Shown piece by piece: positions 56,746 through 64,000 of a stretch of 64,000 nt of DNA. Under the pieces are notes generated by a model that was not told where the DNA came from, searched no databases, and saw only the letters and a program-made list of their open reading frames with translations. Numbering within the stretch: position 1 is the first letter of the stretch; the number at the start of each line of letters is the position of its first letter. The translations under genes and the position numbers were made by a program. This DNA is from JAJXZP01 sp963787185 (lineage in GTDB: Bacteria > Spirochaetota > Spirochaetia > Treponematales > Rectinemataceae), in the NCBI GenBank assembly GCA_963787185.1, contig CAWBCC010000014.1, positions 124,001-188,000 on the forward strand, written 5' to 3'.

Positions 56746-58137
56746 ATGACATATCGGACAGCGCGGAACGTGGTGGAGGCCGGGGCGACTGCGGCCGCGG
56801 CTCTGGCCTTTCTCGTCGTACCCTTCGTCGCTGCCGCGAACGTGGGCCTCGTCGCGGCGGCGGCCATAGCCGCGGTGGCCTTTGTCATCCTCTTCGCGAT
56901 CCGGAATGCCGCGGTGGCCGCGGTCGAACGCGCAGTCTACCGCGCCCGCTTCCGCCGGAGCGAGACCAGAATCATTCTGGATTTTTCGGAGCGCATCGGC
57001 GCGGCCTTCACGGTCCTGGATCTCGTCGATGCCCTTCGCGAAAAACTCGAAAAGCCTGCGGACATGGGCGCAATCCTGGCAAAGGCCGATACCTGGGAGA
57101 TCGTCTACCAGAGCCCTACGGCGACAGCCTCCGATCCCCGCACGCTCGAGGCGCTCGAACGCAACTTCCGCGATTACTCCGAGGGATTCTACTTCTTCGG
57201 CCCGGATTTCGGTCCGGCATCGTCCAACGTCGGCGCCCGGGGCTTTTTCGTCAACACCAAGGGCTTCTACCTTTTCGTGTTCACGTGGCTCTGTCCCCGA
57301 ATCGAGTTCGAGGCCTTTCGCGGGCTCTACGGCGAGCTCAGGATCTACTTCGACCGCGTCGTCACGATCTCCGATCTCTTCGAGGTGGCCTCTCTCTCGA
57401 AGGAATGGGAGCTCATCGCGGAAACCCAGCGCTCCTTCCTGCCGCGATCCCTGCCCGGCGTAGACAAGCTCGACCTCGCGGTCGTTTACCGCCCCCTGCT
57501 CAACGTATCGGGCGACTACTACGACGCCATAAAACTGGATGAAAGCCGCACGCTGCTCGTCGTGGGGGACGTCTCCGGCAAAGGTCTGGCGGCGGCGCTC
57601 ATCATGGGCATCATCGTGAACACGATTCGCATCGCCAATGACAAGACCGATCTCGAGGCCCTGATCCGCTCGGTCGACTATTCCGTGAGGGAGATGGGGT
57701 TCGACGACAAGTACACTGTCCTGTTCATGGGCGTCGTGGACACGGTCGCGCGCACGCTGCGCTACGTGAACGCCGCCATGGCCGATCCCATCATCATTTC
57801 GCAGACCGCCCTCGGCCCCCGGGTAAAGCGACTCGAGCCGACCATGGGTCTCCTGGGCCTCGTCGCCATCGAGGATATCGGCATCGAGGAAATACCCCTG
57901 CGCACCGACGAGATAATCCTTCTCGCCTCCGACGGAGTGACCGAGGTGACCGACGAGGCCGGCGCCAGGCTGGGCGAGACGGAGCTCTTCGACAAGACCC
58001 TCGCCTATGCCTCGAAGCTCGGGGCGGACGAGTTCGTGTCCAACGTGTCGAACATGCTGTACTCCTACGTCGGCGATCGCCCGCTCAAGGACGATGTCAC
58101 GATTCTCGCGGCGAAGGTGGGCAGACTATGGGATTGA
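56746..58137 (+). CDS. membrane SpoIIE/RsbU-type PP2C phosphatase
   Basis: A 463-residue protein: two membrane helices (about 15-55), a middle sensory region that I cannot name (about 75-215), then the PP2C domain. Phosphatase motifs are NVSGDYYDAI, GDVSGKGLAAALIM, LLASDGVTEVTDE and DDVTILAAK, with the metal-binding Asps present. It would dephosphorylate the STAS protein of the same cassette. It has its own promoter (56683) and overlaps the next phosphatase gene by 10 bp, so both are made together. Confidence 0.86.
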   Translation: MTYRTARNVVEAGATAAAALAFLVVPFVAAANVGLVAAAAIAAVAFVILFAIRNAAVAAVERAVYRARFRRSETRIILDFSERIGAAFTVLDLVDALREKLEKPADMGAILAKADTWEIVYQSPTATASDPRTLEALERNFRDYSEGFYFFGPDFGPASSNVGARGFFVNTKGFYLFVFTWLCPRIEFEAFRGLYGELRIYFDRVVTISDLFEVASLSKEWELIAETQRSFLPRSLPGVDKLDLAVVYRPLLNVSGDYYDAIKLDESRTLLVVGDVSGKGLAAALIMGIIVNTIRIANDKTDLEALIRSVDYSVREMGFDDKYTVLFMGVVDTVARTLRYVNAAMADPIIISQTALGPRVKRLEPTMGLLGLVAIEDIGIEEIPLRTDEIILLASDGVTEVTDEAGARLGETELFDKTLAYASKLGADEFVSNVSNMLYSYVGDRPLKDDVTILAAKVGRLWD

Positions 58138-60278
58138 CGATCGTCGCGTTCCTCGCGGTTCCCGCATTCCTCGTCAACGTCGGCTTCGCTCGCGCGCGCG
58201 GACGCGGCACGAGCGCCGGCCGCGTCGTCGAGGCCATCAACCTCTTTCTCGCGGTCTTCGCGCTTCTACAGGGTCTGGAGTTCCTCATCGCCTTCCCCGA
58301 GGCGGGCAGCCTGCCGCTCTATGTCGACCGCGCGTCCTTGGTCTTCCTGATCGCGGCGCACGCCCTTCTATTGCTCCTCGTGCTGGAGTTCCCGGTCCAG
58401 GCTCCCCGCCCCTGGCGCATCGCGGGCGGCCTGGTCGTCGCCGCGGCCTCGGTCCTGGCGGGTCTTTTCATAATGTCATCCTACGATGTCGTCGCGGAGG
58501 TCGTGCGCAAAGGCGTCGAGACGATAAGGATCGAGGGTAAGCTCTTCACTCCCCTCATTTACGCGCAAGCACTGCTCGCCCTCGGCGCTTCCGTCGTGCT
58601 GGCCCTCCGAAGCATCGCGGAGCGCAGTCGAATCCAGCGCCAGCGCTCGGCGGTCGCCCTGTTCGGAATCCTCGCGGGCGCGGCGCTCATCTGGGTCCTC
58701 TCCGGCGCCCTTCCGACCCGGTCGGGGGTCAGCGCCACCTACGTGCTGACGCCGCTGGCCGCCCTCCTGCTCGCCTCGACGGCGACTTATGGATTCTACA
58801 TCTCCCGTCTGTTCGACTGGCGCACCATCGGCAGAACGGTGTTTTCCTACCTTTTGCTCGTCATCGCGGTCGGCCTGCCCGTCGGGGCCGTCCTGGCCGC
58901 CCTCCTCTACTTCGGCCTCTTGTCTCCTCTCGTGCCCATTGTAGGCACCCCCCTCGCTTTCCTGATCGCCTGGCTACCGGCGCGGCGGCTCATCGAACGC
59001 TTCCTGACGCGATCCATGCGCCGCATCGACTACCGCGAGGACTTGGAGAACGCTCTCTCGCAGATCGATATGTCCTCGGGCCGCGACGCCGTGCTGGCGG
59101 AGCTCTACCGGCTCCTATCCGGAGCCCTCGACTTCATGGACTTCACGGTCATCATCGAGGACGACCGGAGCGTGCTCCGCAGCGTGTACTCCCCGACGGG
59201 CGCCAAGGCGGTCATAGACCGCGGCAGCGTCTTGGCCGAGGCTCTCGAACGATCTCCCGCCTCGGTCCTCCTCAAGACGGAGGCGATCGCCGATCCGGCC
59301 AATGCCCCCACGAGGGACGAGCTTCTCGGCCTTTTCGAATCGCTGCGCGCGGAGGCCCTGATACTGGTGCGCGAGGGCCGCCGCGTCATCGGCATATTCA
59401 GCTTCGGTTCACGGCGCACCGGCGCGGACTACACCTACTACGACTACGACACTTTCCGCTCGATTTACGGCAAGCTTTTCGTTTTCGCCTACTATCTCAA
59501 GAACGTCGCGCGGGAATCCATCGTCCGCACGATAGACCGCGAACTCGCGCTTTCCGATCAGATCATCCGCTTCGCCCTCGAAAAGATAGACAGGCTCGAT
59601 CATCCCGGCGTGGACGCCGCCTGGTCGATGCGCTCCTCGCGCCGCCTCGGGGGCGACTTCATCGACTTCGTGCGGCTTTCGAAAGAGCGTTGGTTTTTCG
59701 TCATGGGCGACGTTTCGGGCAAGGGGCTTTCGGCGGCGATGAACATGCTCATCCTGAAGTCCATGGTGAGGACTTTTCTCCGGGTGGAGAAGGACTTCAT
59801 CGGCCTCGTGTCGCGCGTCAATTCGTTCATAAAGGATAATCTGCCCCGCGGCAGTTTCTTCGCCGGGATATTCGGCTACTTCGATCTCGCGAAGAGAAGC
59901 TTCTACTATATCAACTGCGGCATCCCCAGCATGCTTTTCTATTCCCCGAGCTTCGACACGTTCATCGAAGTCCAGGGCGAGGGCAAGGTCCTGGGCTTCG
60001 TCCGCGACATCTCCAAGGCTCTGAAGCCCCGCAAGCTCATACTACCTCCGGATTCGGCCCTCGTGGCCGCGACCGACGGCATCACCGACAGCGAAAACCT
60101 GCGGGGCGAAAGATTCGGCAGGGAAAGGCTCCGACGTTCGGTGGCCCAGCGGCTGGGGTCCGGCGCCCAGGAAATTGCCGACGGTGTCATCGGCGATCTT
60201 TTCCGATTCACCGACCAGAAACAGGAGGACGACATAACCCTCCTCGTCATGAAATTCTCTTCCAGGAGCGCGCAATGA
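58128..60278 (+). CDS. seven-helix membrane SpoIIE/RsbU-type PP2C phosphatase with GAF-like domain
   Basis: A 716-residue sensor phosphatase: about seven to eight N-terminal membrane helices (1-285), a GAF-like sensory domain (about 310-440, VLAELYRLLSGALDFMDFTVI), and a PP2C domain with RLGGDFIDF, MGDVSGKGLSAAMNM, LVAATDGITDSEN and DDITLLVMK. The first gene of the cassette is a second phosphatase, so two inputs could act on one STAS protein. It overlaps the upstream gene by 10 bp and the STAS gene by ATGA. Confidence 0.86.
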   Translation: MGLTIVAFLAVPAFLVNVGFARARGRGTSAGRVVEAINLFLAVFALLQGLEFLIAFPEAGSLPLYVDRASLVFLIAAHALLLLLVLEFPVQAPRPWRIAGGLVVAAASVLAGLFIMSSYDVVAEVVRKGVETIRIEGKLFTPLIYAQALLALGASVVLALRSIAERSRIQRQRSAVALFGILAGAALIWVLSGALPTRSGVSATYVLTPLAALLLASTATYGFYISRLFDWRTIGRTVFSYLLLVIAVGLPVGAVLAALLYFGLLSPLVPIVGTPLAFLIAWLPARRLIERFLTRSMRRIDYREDLENALSQIDMSSGRDAVLAELYRLLSGALDFMDFTVIIEDDRSVLRSVYSPTGAKAVIDRGSVLAEALERSPASVLLKTEAIADPANAPTRDELLGLFESLRAEALILVREGRRVIGIFSFGSRRTGADYTYYDYDTFRSIYGKLFVFAYYLKNVARESIVRTIDRELALSDQIIRFALEKIDRLDHPGVDAAWSMRSSRRLGGDFIDFVRLSKERWFFVMGDVSGKGLSAAMNMLILKSMVRTFLRVEKDFIGLVSRVNSFIKDNLPRGSFFAGIFGYFDLAKRSFYYINCGIPSMLFYSPSFDTFIEVQGEGKVLGFVRDISKALKPRKLILPPDSALVAATDGITDSENLRGERFGRERLRRSVAQRLGSGAQEIADGVIGDLFRFTDQKQEDDITLLVMKFSSRSAQ

Positions 60279-60598
60279 CTCAGCTCGACGTAACGGTCCA
60301 ACGCGAGAACGACTACGACATCCTCCTCGTCTCGGGACCCGTGAACAGCTATACCTTCACCGAATTTCAGGAGAAGGTCTTCCGGTCGGTCGCGGCCGCC
60401 AACGTCATCGTCGACATGGAGAAGGTGACCACCCTCTCTTCCGCGGGCATAGGCGTTCTCATGGCCGCCCTGGACGATGCCGAAGACGCAGGCCGCAAGC
60501 TGGCCCTCCTCCGTCCCTCCGAGATCGTAAAGCTCGCCCTAGACTCGACCGGCTTCGCCGAACGCTTTCCCATCATCCAGAGCGTCAAGGACTTCTGA
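60275..60598 (+). CDS. anti-sigma factor antagonist (STAS domain)
   Basis: A 107-residue single STAS domain (ILLVSGPVNSYTFTEFQEKVFRSV, then VTTLSSAGIGVLMAALDDAED). Ser55/Ser56 is the likely phosphorylation site, followed by AGIGVL. In this family, dephosphorylation by an SpoIIE-type phosphatase frees the antagonist to bind an RsbW-type kinase. It overlaps both neighbours (ATGA with the phosphatase, TGATG with the kinase), so all four genes are coupled. No sigma factor gene is in the window. Confidence 0.9.
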   Translation: MTQLDVTVQRENDYDILLVSGPVNSYTFTEFQEKVFRSVAAANVIVDMEKVTTLSSAGIGVLMAALDDAEDAGRKLALLRPSEIVKLALDSTGFAERFPIIQSVKDF

Positions 60599-61131
60599 TG
60601 TCGTCGTCCTCGAGCAGGCGGGGAGCGAGAGGGCGGAGCGAGGCGACACTGGTGCTCCGCGCGGCACCGGCATCGGTCCTCGACTTCGAGGACTTCGTCG
60701 AAGCGCTCGGCTTTCTCGGCCGCCGCGAGCGGAACAGGCTCAAGCTCGCAGGCGACGAGATCCTGGACAATCTCGTCCGCCACTCGGCTCCGCTCGAAGG
60801 CGGAGGCATAATAGTGCGGGCCGCTCGCCGCAAAGATCGAATCGTCCTCAATTTTTTCTTCCGTTCTCCGGGCTTCGCCACATTCGCTGCCAGCTGCGGC
60901 GATCCATTGCCGCTCTTCGACGAGCACCACAGGCGATGGAGGGGGATCGGCATGGTGATGTGCAGAAATCTGGCGATCTCCATCCGCCTGGTGCCAGGCA
61001 GTCTCGTCGACCGCATTTTCATGGTTTTCGCCGCGGAGCCCGACGATTCGGGTCCGAAGGAGCGCCCCGGTCAAGACAGCTCCTTATTCATCGGCTGCAC
61101 AATGGACGGTGCGGCGGACCGAGCCGGATAG
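60598..61131 (+). CDS. anti-sigma regulatory factor, RsbW-like serine kinase
   Basis: A 177-residue GHKL ATPase. The N-box is LAGDEILDNLVRHS (Glu and Asn kept), a weak G-box follows in the middle, and GIGMVMCRNLA is the second G-box. This is the RsbW/SpoIIAB fold that phosphorylates the STAS partner and binds a target protein. The C-terminal 40 residues are a Pro/Gly-rich extension. ATG overlaps the STAS stop by one base (TGATG). It completes a four-gene partner-switching cassette with two phosphatases. Confidence 0.84.
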   Translation: MSSSSSRRGARGRSEATLVLRAAPASVLDFEDFVEALGFLGRRERNRLKLAGDEILDNLVRHSAPLEGGGIIVRAARRKDRIVLNFFFRSPGFATFAASCGDPLPLFDEHHRRWRGIGMVMCRNLAISIRLVPGSLVDRIFMVFAAEPDDSGPKERPGQDSSLFIGCTMDGAADRAG

Positions 61132-61316
61132 GCGACAACTCGCCCGGAGATCACGAGCCCGGGCGGCTCGAAATCGAAGGTTCCCGATACGCGCCGCCAT
61201 GGATCGGGAAATTATTACCCTTCTCGCGCAATATTTACCCCTGACCCGACCCCGATCGCCGGTAGATCCCTCGTTTTGTCTCCTATCGATAAGGCTTGCG
61301 CTTGCGGCGCAAGGAC

Positions 61317-61354
61317 TCGAAACCCTGCGAGAATGCCGCAGTTTATGGCCGCTC
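61317..61354 (-). repeat. dispersed repeat family B, short copy
   Basis: Bases TCGAAACC...TTTATGG...GCTC here match the reverse complement of 52950-52987 with five mismatches in 38. It lies in the gap between the RsbW-like gene and the sigma-54 promoter. The remaining gap (61132-61426) shows no supportable gene. Confidence 0.65.
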
Positions 61355-61426
61355 CCTTATGTAAAAGACGGCGAGCACATGCCTCCGAACAAATCGACCC
61401 CCATTCGACTTCCCGACTCCGTTTTT

Positions 61427-61442
61427 GGCACGATTATTGCAG
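61427..61442 (+). promoter_or_regulatory. sigma-54 (RpoN) promoter, near-perfect
   Basis: TGGCAC-GATTA-TTGCA matches the -24/-12 consensus TGGCAC-N5-TTGCW exactly. Transcription would start at about 61454 and yield a leader of about 60 bases with AAGGAG before ATG 61513. The gene should therefore need a bacterial enhancer-binding protein. Confidence 0.75.
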
Positions 61443-61512
61443 TAGACAAGGTGCAACCATAGGTTGCTCCGATGCCTAAAGTCGGAAAACTGCCGGAGAC
61501 AAGGAGTCCAAG

Positions 61513-62031
61513 ATGAAAAGAATGATTATCGCCCTCATCGTCGCGATGGCGACGGCGGGCATCGCCTTCGCCCAGCAAAACGAATCTGCGCCGAACGCGC
61601 AGAACGCCTTCGGGGGGCCGGGCTACGGCCGCATGTTCGGCGGCGGACAGGGCGTCGAGGCCCAAGCCGTCACGCTCGAAGGCAAACTCGCCTTCATCGA
61701 CGACTATCCGGCCCTTCAGACCAAGGACACGACCTACATGCTGCGGATGCCGCGCTTCTACTACTACGCCTACACCGACAACATCCGCGAAGGCGCACAG
61801 ATGAAAGTTCAGGGCTACGCTCTTCCCACCTTTCCCGGACAGGACAAGCCCTTCTTGATGGTGAAGACGGCCACGATCGGGTCCAAGACTTATGACTTTT
61901 CAGCCTTCGGCCGAGGTATCGGCGGCCGGGGCATGATGGGCGGGTACGGCATGGGCGGGTACGGCGGCGGCTACGGTCCCCGGGGCGGCGGCATGATGGG
62001 CGGCTACGGAGCCCAAGGCGGCGGCTGGTAA
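61513..62031 (+). CDS. exported glycine-rich protein under sigma-54 control
   Basis: A 172-residue secreted or cell-envelope protein. The signal peptide MKRMIIALIVAMATAGIAFA ends before QQNESAP. A central domain (about 55-130: VTLEGKLAFIDDYPALQTKD, MPRFYYYAYTDNIREGAQMKV, MVKTATIGSKTYDF) is followed by a 40-residue tail of GGYG/GRGMMGG repeats. The function is unknown. Proteins of this type could be structural or metal-related. The start ATG 61513 follows AAGGAG and a sigma-54 promoter at 61427. Confidence 0.75.
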   Translation: MKRMIIALIVAMATAGIAFAQQNESAPNAQNAFGGPGYGRMFGGGQGVEAQAVTLEGKLAFIDDYPALQTKDTTYMLRMPRFYYYAYTDNIREGAQMKVQGYALPTFPGQDKPFLMVKTATIGSKTYDFSAFGRGIGGRGMMGGYGMGGYGGGYGPRGGGMMGGYGAQGGGW

Positions 62032-62184
62032 GCTCTGGCCCGACGGCGCCACTTTCGACATGAGTTGCAGGACGGCGGGTGGCAGCGAAAAATCGAGGGC
62101 GACGAGCTCAAGCGAGTTGCCCCCGTTTTTTTTGCCGCCAGGCTTCGCCCGGCAAGACCATTTGAAAGTGTCACAGGGATAAGG

Positions 62185-62652
62185 TCAATGCCCCTCACCG
62201 CGGGCCATCGCGAGTCCGTGTTCGAGGAGCGGAGCCAGAATGACGGCGCAGAAACGCGCCGCTTTTTCGCTTCCGGGAAAGTTGACAATGTACTGCGCGC
62301 CGCGCATGCCCGCATAACCGCGCGAAAAGACGGCATTCGGCGTCTCGTCGAGAGACCTGGCCCGAAGCCAGTCCGAGATGCCGGGCATGTCGCGGTCGCA
62401 ATAGTCGCGCGTCGCTTCGGGCGTGACGTCGCGCGGTGCGGGGCCGGTGCCGCCCGTCGTGATGATCCAGTCGGCCGAGGCGAAAAGCGCAAAGGCCTCG
62501 GCGATACGCTCGCGCTCGTCCGGCACGACGCGTCGTTCCACCTCGATGCCGGGCAGGAGCCCCTTCAGGGCTTCCTCGACGGCCGGACCCGAACGGTCGG
62601 AATAGATTCTCGCGGAGGCCCTATCCGATACGGTAATGACCGCGATCTTCAT
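62185..62652 (-). CDS. mogA: molybdopterin adenylyltransferase
   Basis: A 155-residue MogA/MoaB-type protein with the molybdopterin-binding TTGGTGPAPRDVTPEATRD loop and FPGSEKAA segment. It adenylates molybdopterin before molybdenum insertion. The N-terminus MKIAVITVSDRAS is canonical. It is the last gene of the moaA-moaC-MOSC-mogA operon. Its ATG overlaps the MOSC gene by 32 bp. Confidence 0.9.
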   Translation of the reverse strand: MKIAVITVSDRASARIYSDRSGPAVEEALKGLLPGIEVERRVVPDERERIAEAFALFASADWIITTGGTGPAPRDVTPEATRDYCDRDMPGISDWLRARSLDETPNAVFSRGYAGMRGAQYIVNFPGSEKAARFCAVILAPLLEHGLAMARGEGH

Positions 62653-63139
62653 TCCGCACCTCTCCTCCCTTGACGACGCGCGCGAATACGCCGCGCCTGG
62701 GCATGACGCAATCGCCGACGAGCCGCCGTATTTCGCAGGCGGCGTGGCACTCCTTGCCGATTTTCGATAGTTCGAGGACGGCGCTTCCCATTTCGATGAT
62801 CGTGCCGAGGGGCAGCTCGTGGAGGCGCACGCCGCGCGTGGTCACGTTTTCGGCGAAGTCGCCCGGCTTGAGTTCCGTGAGCCTCTCCGTTCCCGCTCCG
62901 CCGCCGCGGGCCTGACCGCGTCCCGCGAGGGCGAGAGCGGCGGAGGCATCCTCGATCTCCTCGGAAGCGAGAAAGGAGACCTGGCGGTTCTCGATGAGGC
63001 CCGCATGGGCGTCGCCGGCCACCCCCCGCCCCTCTTCCAGCCGGAAGACCGCCACGGGTCTCTTCCGCGTGCCCGTCTTCTCGGACAGATTGAGAGAGAC
63101 TATCTCGAACCAGCCCTCGCGGGCCGAATCCTCATTCAT
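62621..63139 (-). CDS. MOSC domain protein
   Basis: A 172-residue MOSC (Moco sulfurase C-terminal) domain protein: GVAGDAHAG, LKPGDFAENVTTRG, and the conserved GKECHAACEIRRLVGDC with the candidate catalytic Cys residues. MOSC domains bind or deliver sulfur to molybdenum cofactor. In this operon it fits a Moco-maturation role, perhaps for the xanthine-dehydrogenase-type hydroxylase in the window. The start is ATG 63139, overlapping the moaC stop by ATGA. The end overlaps mogA by 32 bp. Confidence 0.87.
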   Translation of the reverse strand: MNEDSAREGWFEIVSLNLSEKTGTRKRPVAVFRLEEGRGVAGDAHAGLIENRQVSFLASEEIEDASAALALAGRGQARGGGAGTERLTELKPGDFAENVTTRGVRLHELPLGTIIEMGSAVLELSKIGKECHAACEIRRLVGDCVMPRRGVFARVVKGGEVRNEDRGHYRIG

Positions 63140-63597
63140 GCGTTCTCCTTCGTCTTCTCCACGAGACGTATGTCGCCTATCCTCATGGTCTTGTCGACGG
63201 CCTTGCACATGTCGTAGATCGTGAGAGCCGCGACGGAGACTGCGGTGAGGGCCTCCATCTCTATGCCGGTCTTGTCGCTGCACAGGGCCGCGGCGACGAT
63301 CTCGATGCCGTCGTCGACCACCTCGAGGTCGACGGTCACCTGTTCGATCTCTATGTTGTGGCACAGAGGCACGAGCTCGGCGGTACGCTTGGCGGCCATG
63401 ATCCCCGCGACGCGGGCCACGGCCAGGACATCGCCCTTGGCGATCGCGTTGGCGCGGACGAGCGCGACTGTCGCGGGCGAAAGGTCGATGCGTCCGGCGG
63501 CGCGGGCGCGGCGCCGCGTCCGGGGTTTCTCGGATACGTCCACCATCCTGGCGCGGCCCGATTCGTCGACGTGGCTGAGCGTCTCTCCCATACTCAT
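63136..63597 (-). CDS. moaC: cyclic pyranopterin monophosphate synthase
   Basis: A 153-residue MoaC. Hallmarks are LCHNIEIEQVTVDLEV (active-site His), GIEMEALTAVSVAALTIYDMCKAVDK (Asp and Lys) and the C-terminal IGDIRLVEKT. It makes cyclic pyranopterin monophosphate from 3',8-cyclo-H2GTP in Moco synthesis. The start ATG 63597 overlaps the moaA stop (ATGA). The middle contains a short Arg-rich segment (RTRRRARAAGRI) near the N-terminus, not typical for the family. Confidence 0.9.
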   Translation of the reverse strand: MSMGETLSHVDESGRARMVDVSEKPRTRRRARAAGRIDLSPATVALVRANAIAKGDVLAVARVAGIMAAKRTAELVPLCHNIEIEQVTVDLEVVDDGIEIVAAALCSDKTGIEMEALTAVSVAALTIYDMCKAVDKTMRIGDIRLVEKTKENA

Positions 63598-64000
63598 CCT
63601 CCTATCTGTCCCACCTCGAGGTCCCTGCATAGGAGCCCGCGCGCCGGCTTGGCGAGAAGGGCCTTTTCGATGCTGCCTCCGATATCGGAAAAGTCGACGG
63701 GTACGCCCCCGGAGCCGTGCAGGCAGGGGCGCAGGATACCGTTCGCGAGGAGTCGGAGTCTATTGCATTCGGCGCAGGGCGGGGGCCTGTCGTATTCGCC
63801 TCCGTCCCGTTTCTCCTCGGCGAGACTGTAGCGCGCGATCGTCTGCACGCGCGCTCCCAATCCCGCGGCGAAGGTTTCGATTTCCCCGAACTCCTCGCCG
63901 GTCGTGTCCTCGAGCATGACGACGTTGATTTTGACGGGAAATCCCGCCGAGACTGCGGCCCGGACGCCGTCTATCGCGTCCTGCAGATTGCCGCCGCGAG
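63594..64000 (-). CDS. moaA: GTP 3',8-cyclase, C-terminal part (start outside window)
   Basis: The minus strand is open from the window edge to the stop at 63594. The visible part contains AGFPVKINVVMLED and, near the end, CAECNRLRLLANGILRPCL, the second [4Fe-4S] cluster motif (C-x2-C-x13-C) of MoaA. The N-terminal radical-SAM CxxxCxxC motif lies beyond the window. MoaA starts Moco synthesis from GTP. It is the first gene of the operon visible here. Confidence 0.88.
   Translation of the reverse strand, partial: RGGNLQDAIDGVRAAVSAGFPVKINVVMLEDTTGEEFGEIETFAAGLGARVQTIARYSLAEEKRDGGEYDRPPPCAECNRLRLLANGILRPCLHGSGGVPVDFSDIGGSIEKALLAKPARGLLCRDLEVGQIGG

Noticed and set aside
62004..62492. 162-residue open frame overlapping mogA
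   Set aside because: It is an alternative frame of the mogA 3' part with no family match; mogA has the clear molybdopterin-binding motifs.

Overview
The window is high-GC bacterial chromosome with tightly packed genes. Several traits point to a spirochaete, probably an anaerobic member of the Treponema/Spirochaeta lineage (inference): an EF-G of the mitochondrial EF-G1 type (spdEFG1), a FliL-like flagellar protein, an outer-membrane TonB-type receptor, a SpoIIE/STAS/RsbW partner-switching cassette, and several large proteins of no recognised family. No rRNA gene is present. There are two tRNA genes, Ala(GGC) and Cys(GCA).

Left part (1-16.5 kb): the end of a TonB-dependent receptor, a Uma2-type nuclease, a VapBC toxin-antitoxin pair, a heterodimeric ABC exporter, a DUF362 ferredoxin-like protein, a three-gene molybdenum hydroxylase operon (xanthine dehydrogenase type) whose FAD subunit has a whole GltD-like flavoprotein inserted in it, and a four-gene binding-protein ABC importer. 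A molybdenum cofactor operon (moaA-moaC-MOSC-mogA, 62.2-64 kb) at the far right could supply the hydroxylase.

Middle (16.5-41 kb): a 909-residue membrane protein of unknown family, ribokinase, a cyclic-nucleotide-binding protein, aspS, then an unstable stretch (22.8-24.9 kb) with a 64-bp duplicate of the aspS 3' end, a decayed IS1380-type transposase, 22-bp tandem repeats, several strong palindromes and an integrase fragment. After that come a URO-D-like protein coupled to an acyl-CoA synthetase, a FliL-like protein, a small outer-membrane protein, an MFS remnant, tryptophanase with OsmC, EF-G, a RecA/KaiC-like ATPase, pgl-dcyD, a degenerate histidine kinase, rlmL-zwf, and tRNA-Ala with a duplicated 3' end.

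Right part (41-64 kb): an EamA exporter, a class III nucleotide cyclase, an unknown large protein, two acyltransferases, a rhomboid protease, a small Cys-rich protein, tRNA-Cys, the yajC-secD-secF operon, carbamate kinase, ispH, nitroreductase, uridine kinase, the partner-switching cassette, and a glycine-rich secreted protein behind a near-perfect sigma-54 promoter.

Two genome-level signals recur. (1) Many genes have a sigma-70-like -10 box ending about 6-7 bases before the start codon, which predicts leaderless mRNAs (vapB, DUF362, aspS, pgl, rlmL, rhomboid, ispH and probably others). (2) Two families of dispersed intergenic repeats fill most of the longer gene-free gaps: one built on an ACCACAGAGGC-type core in inverted pairs, the other a palindromic family whose members lie at 52.9, 55.3 and 61.3 kb.
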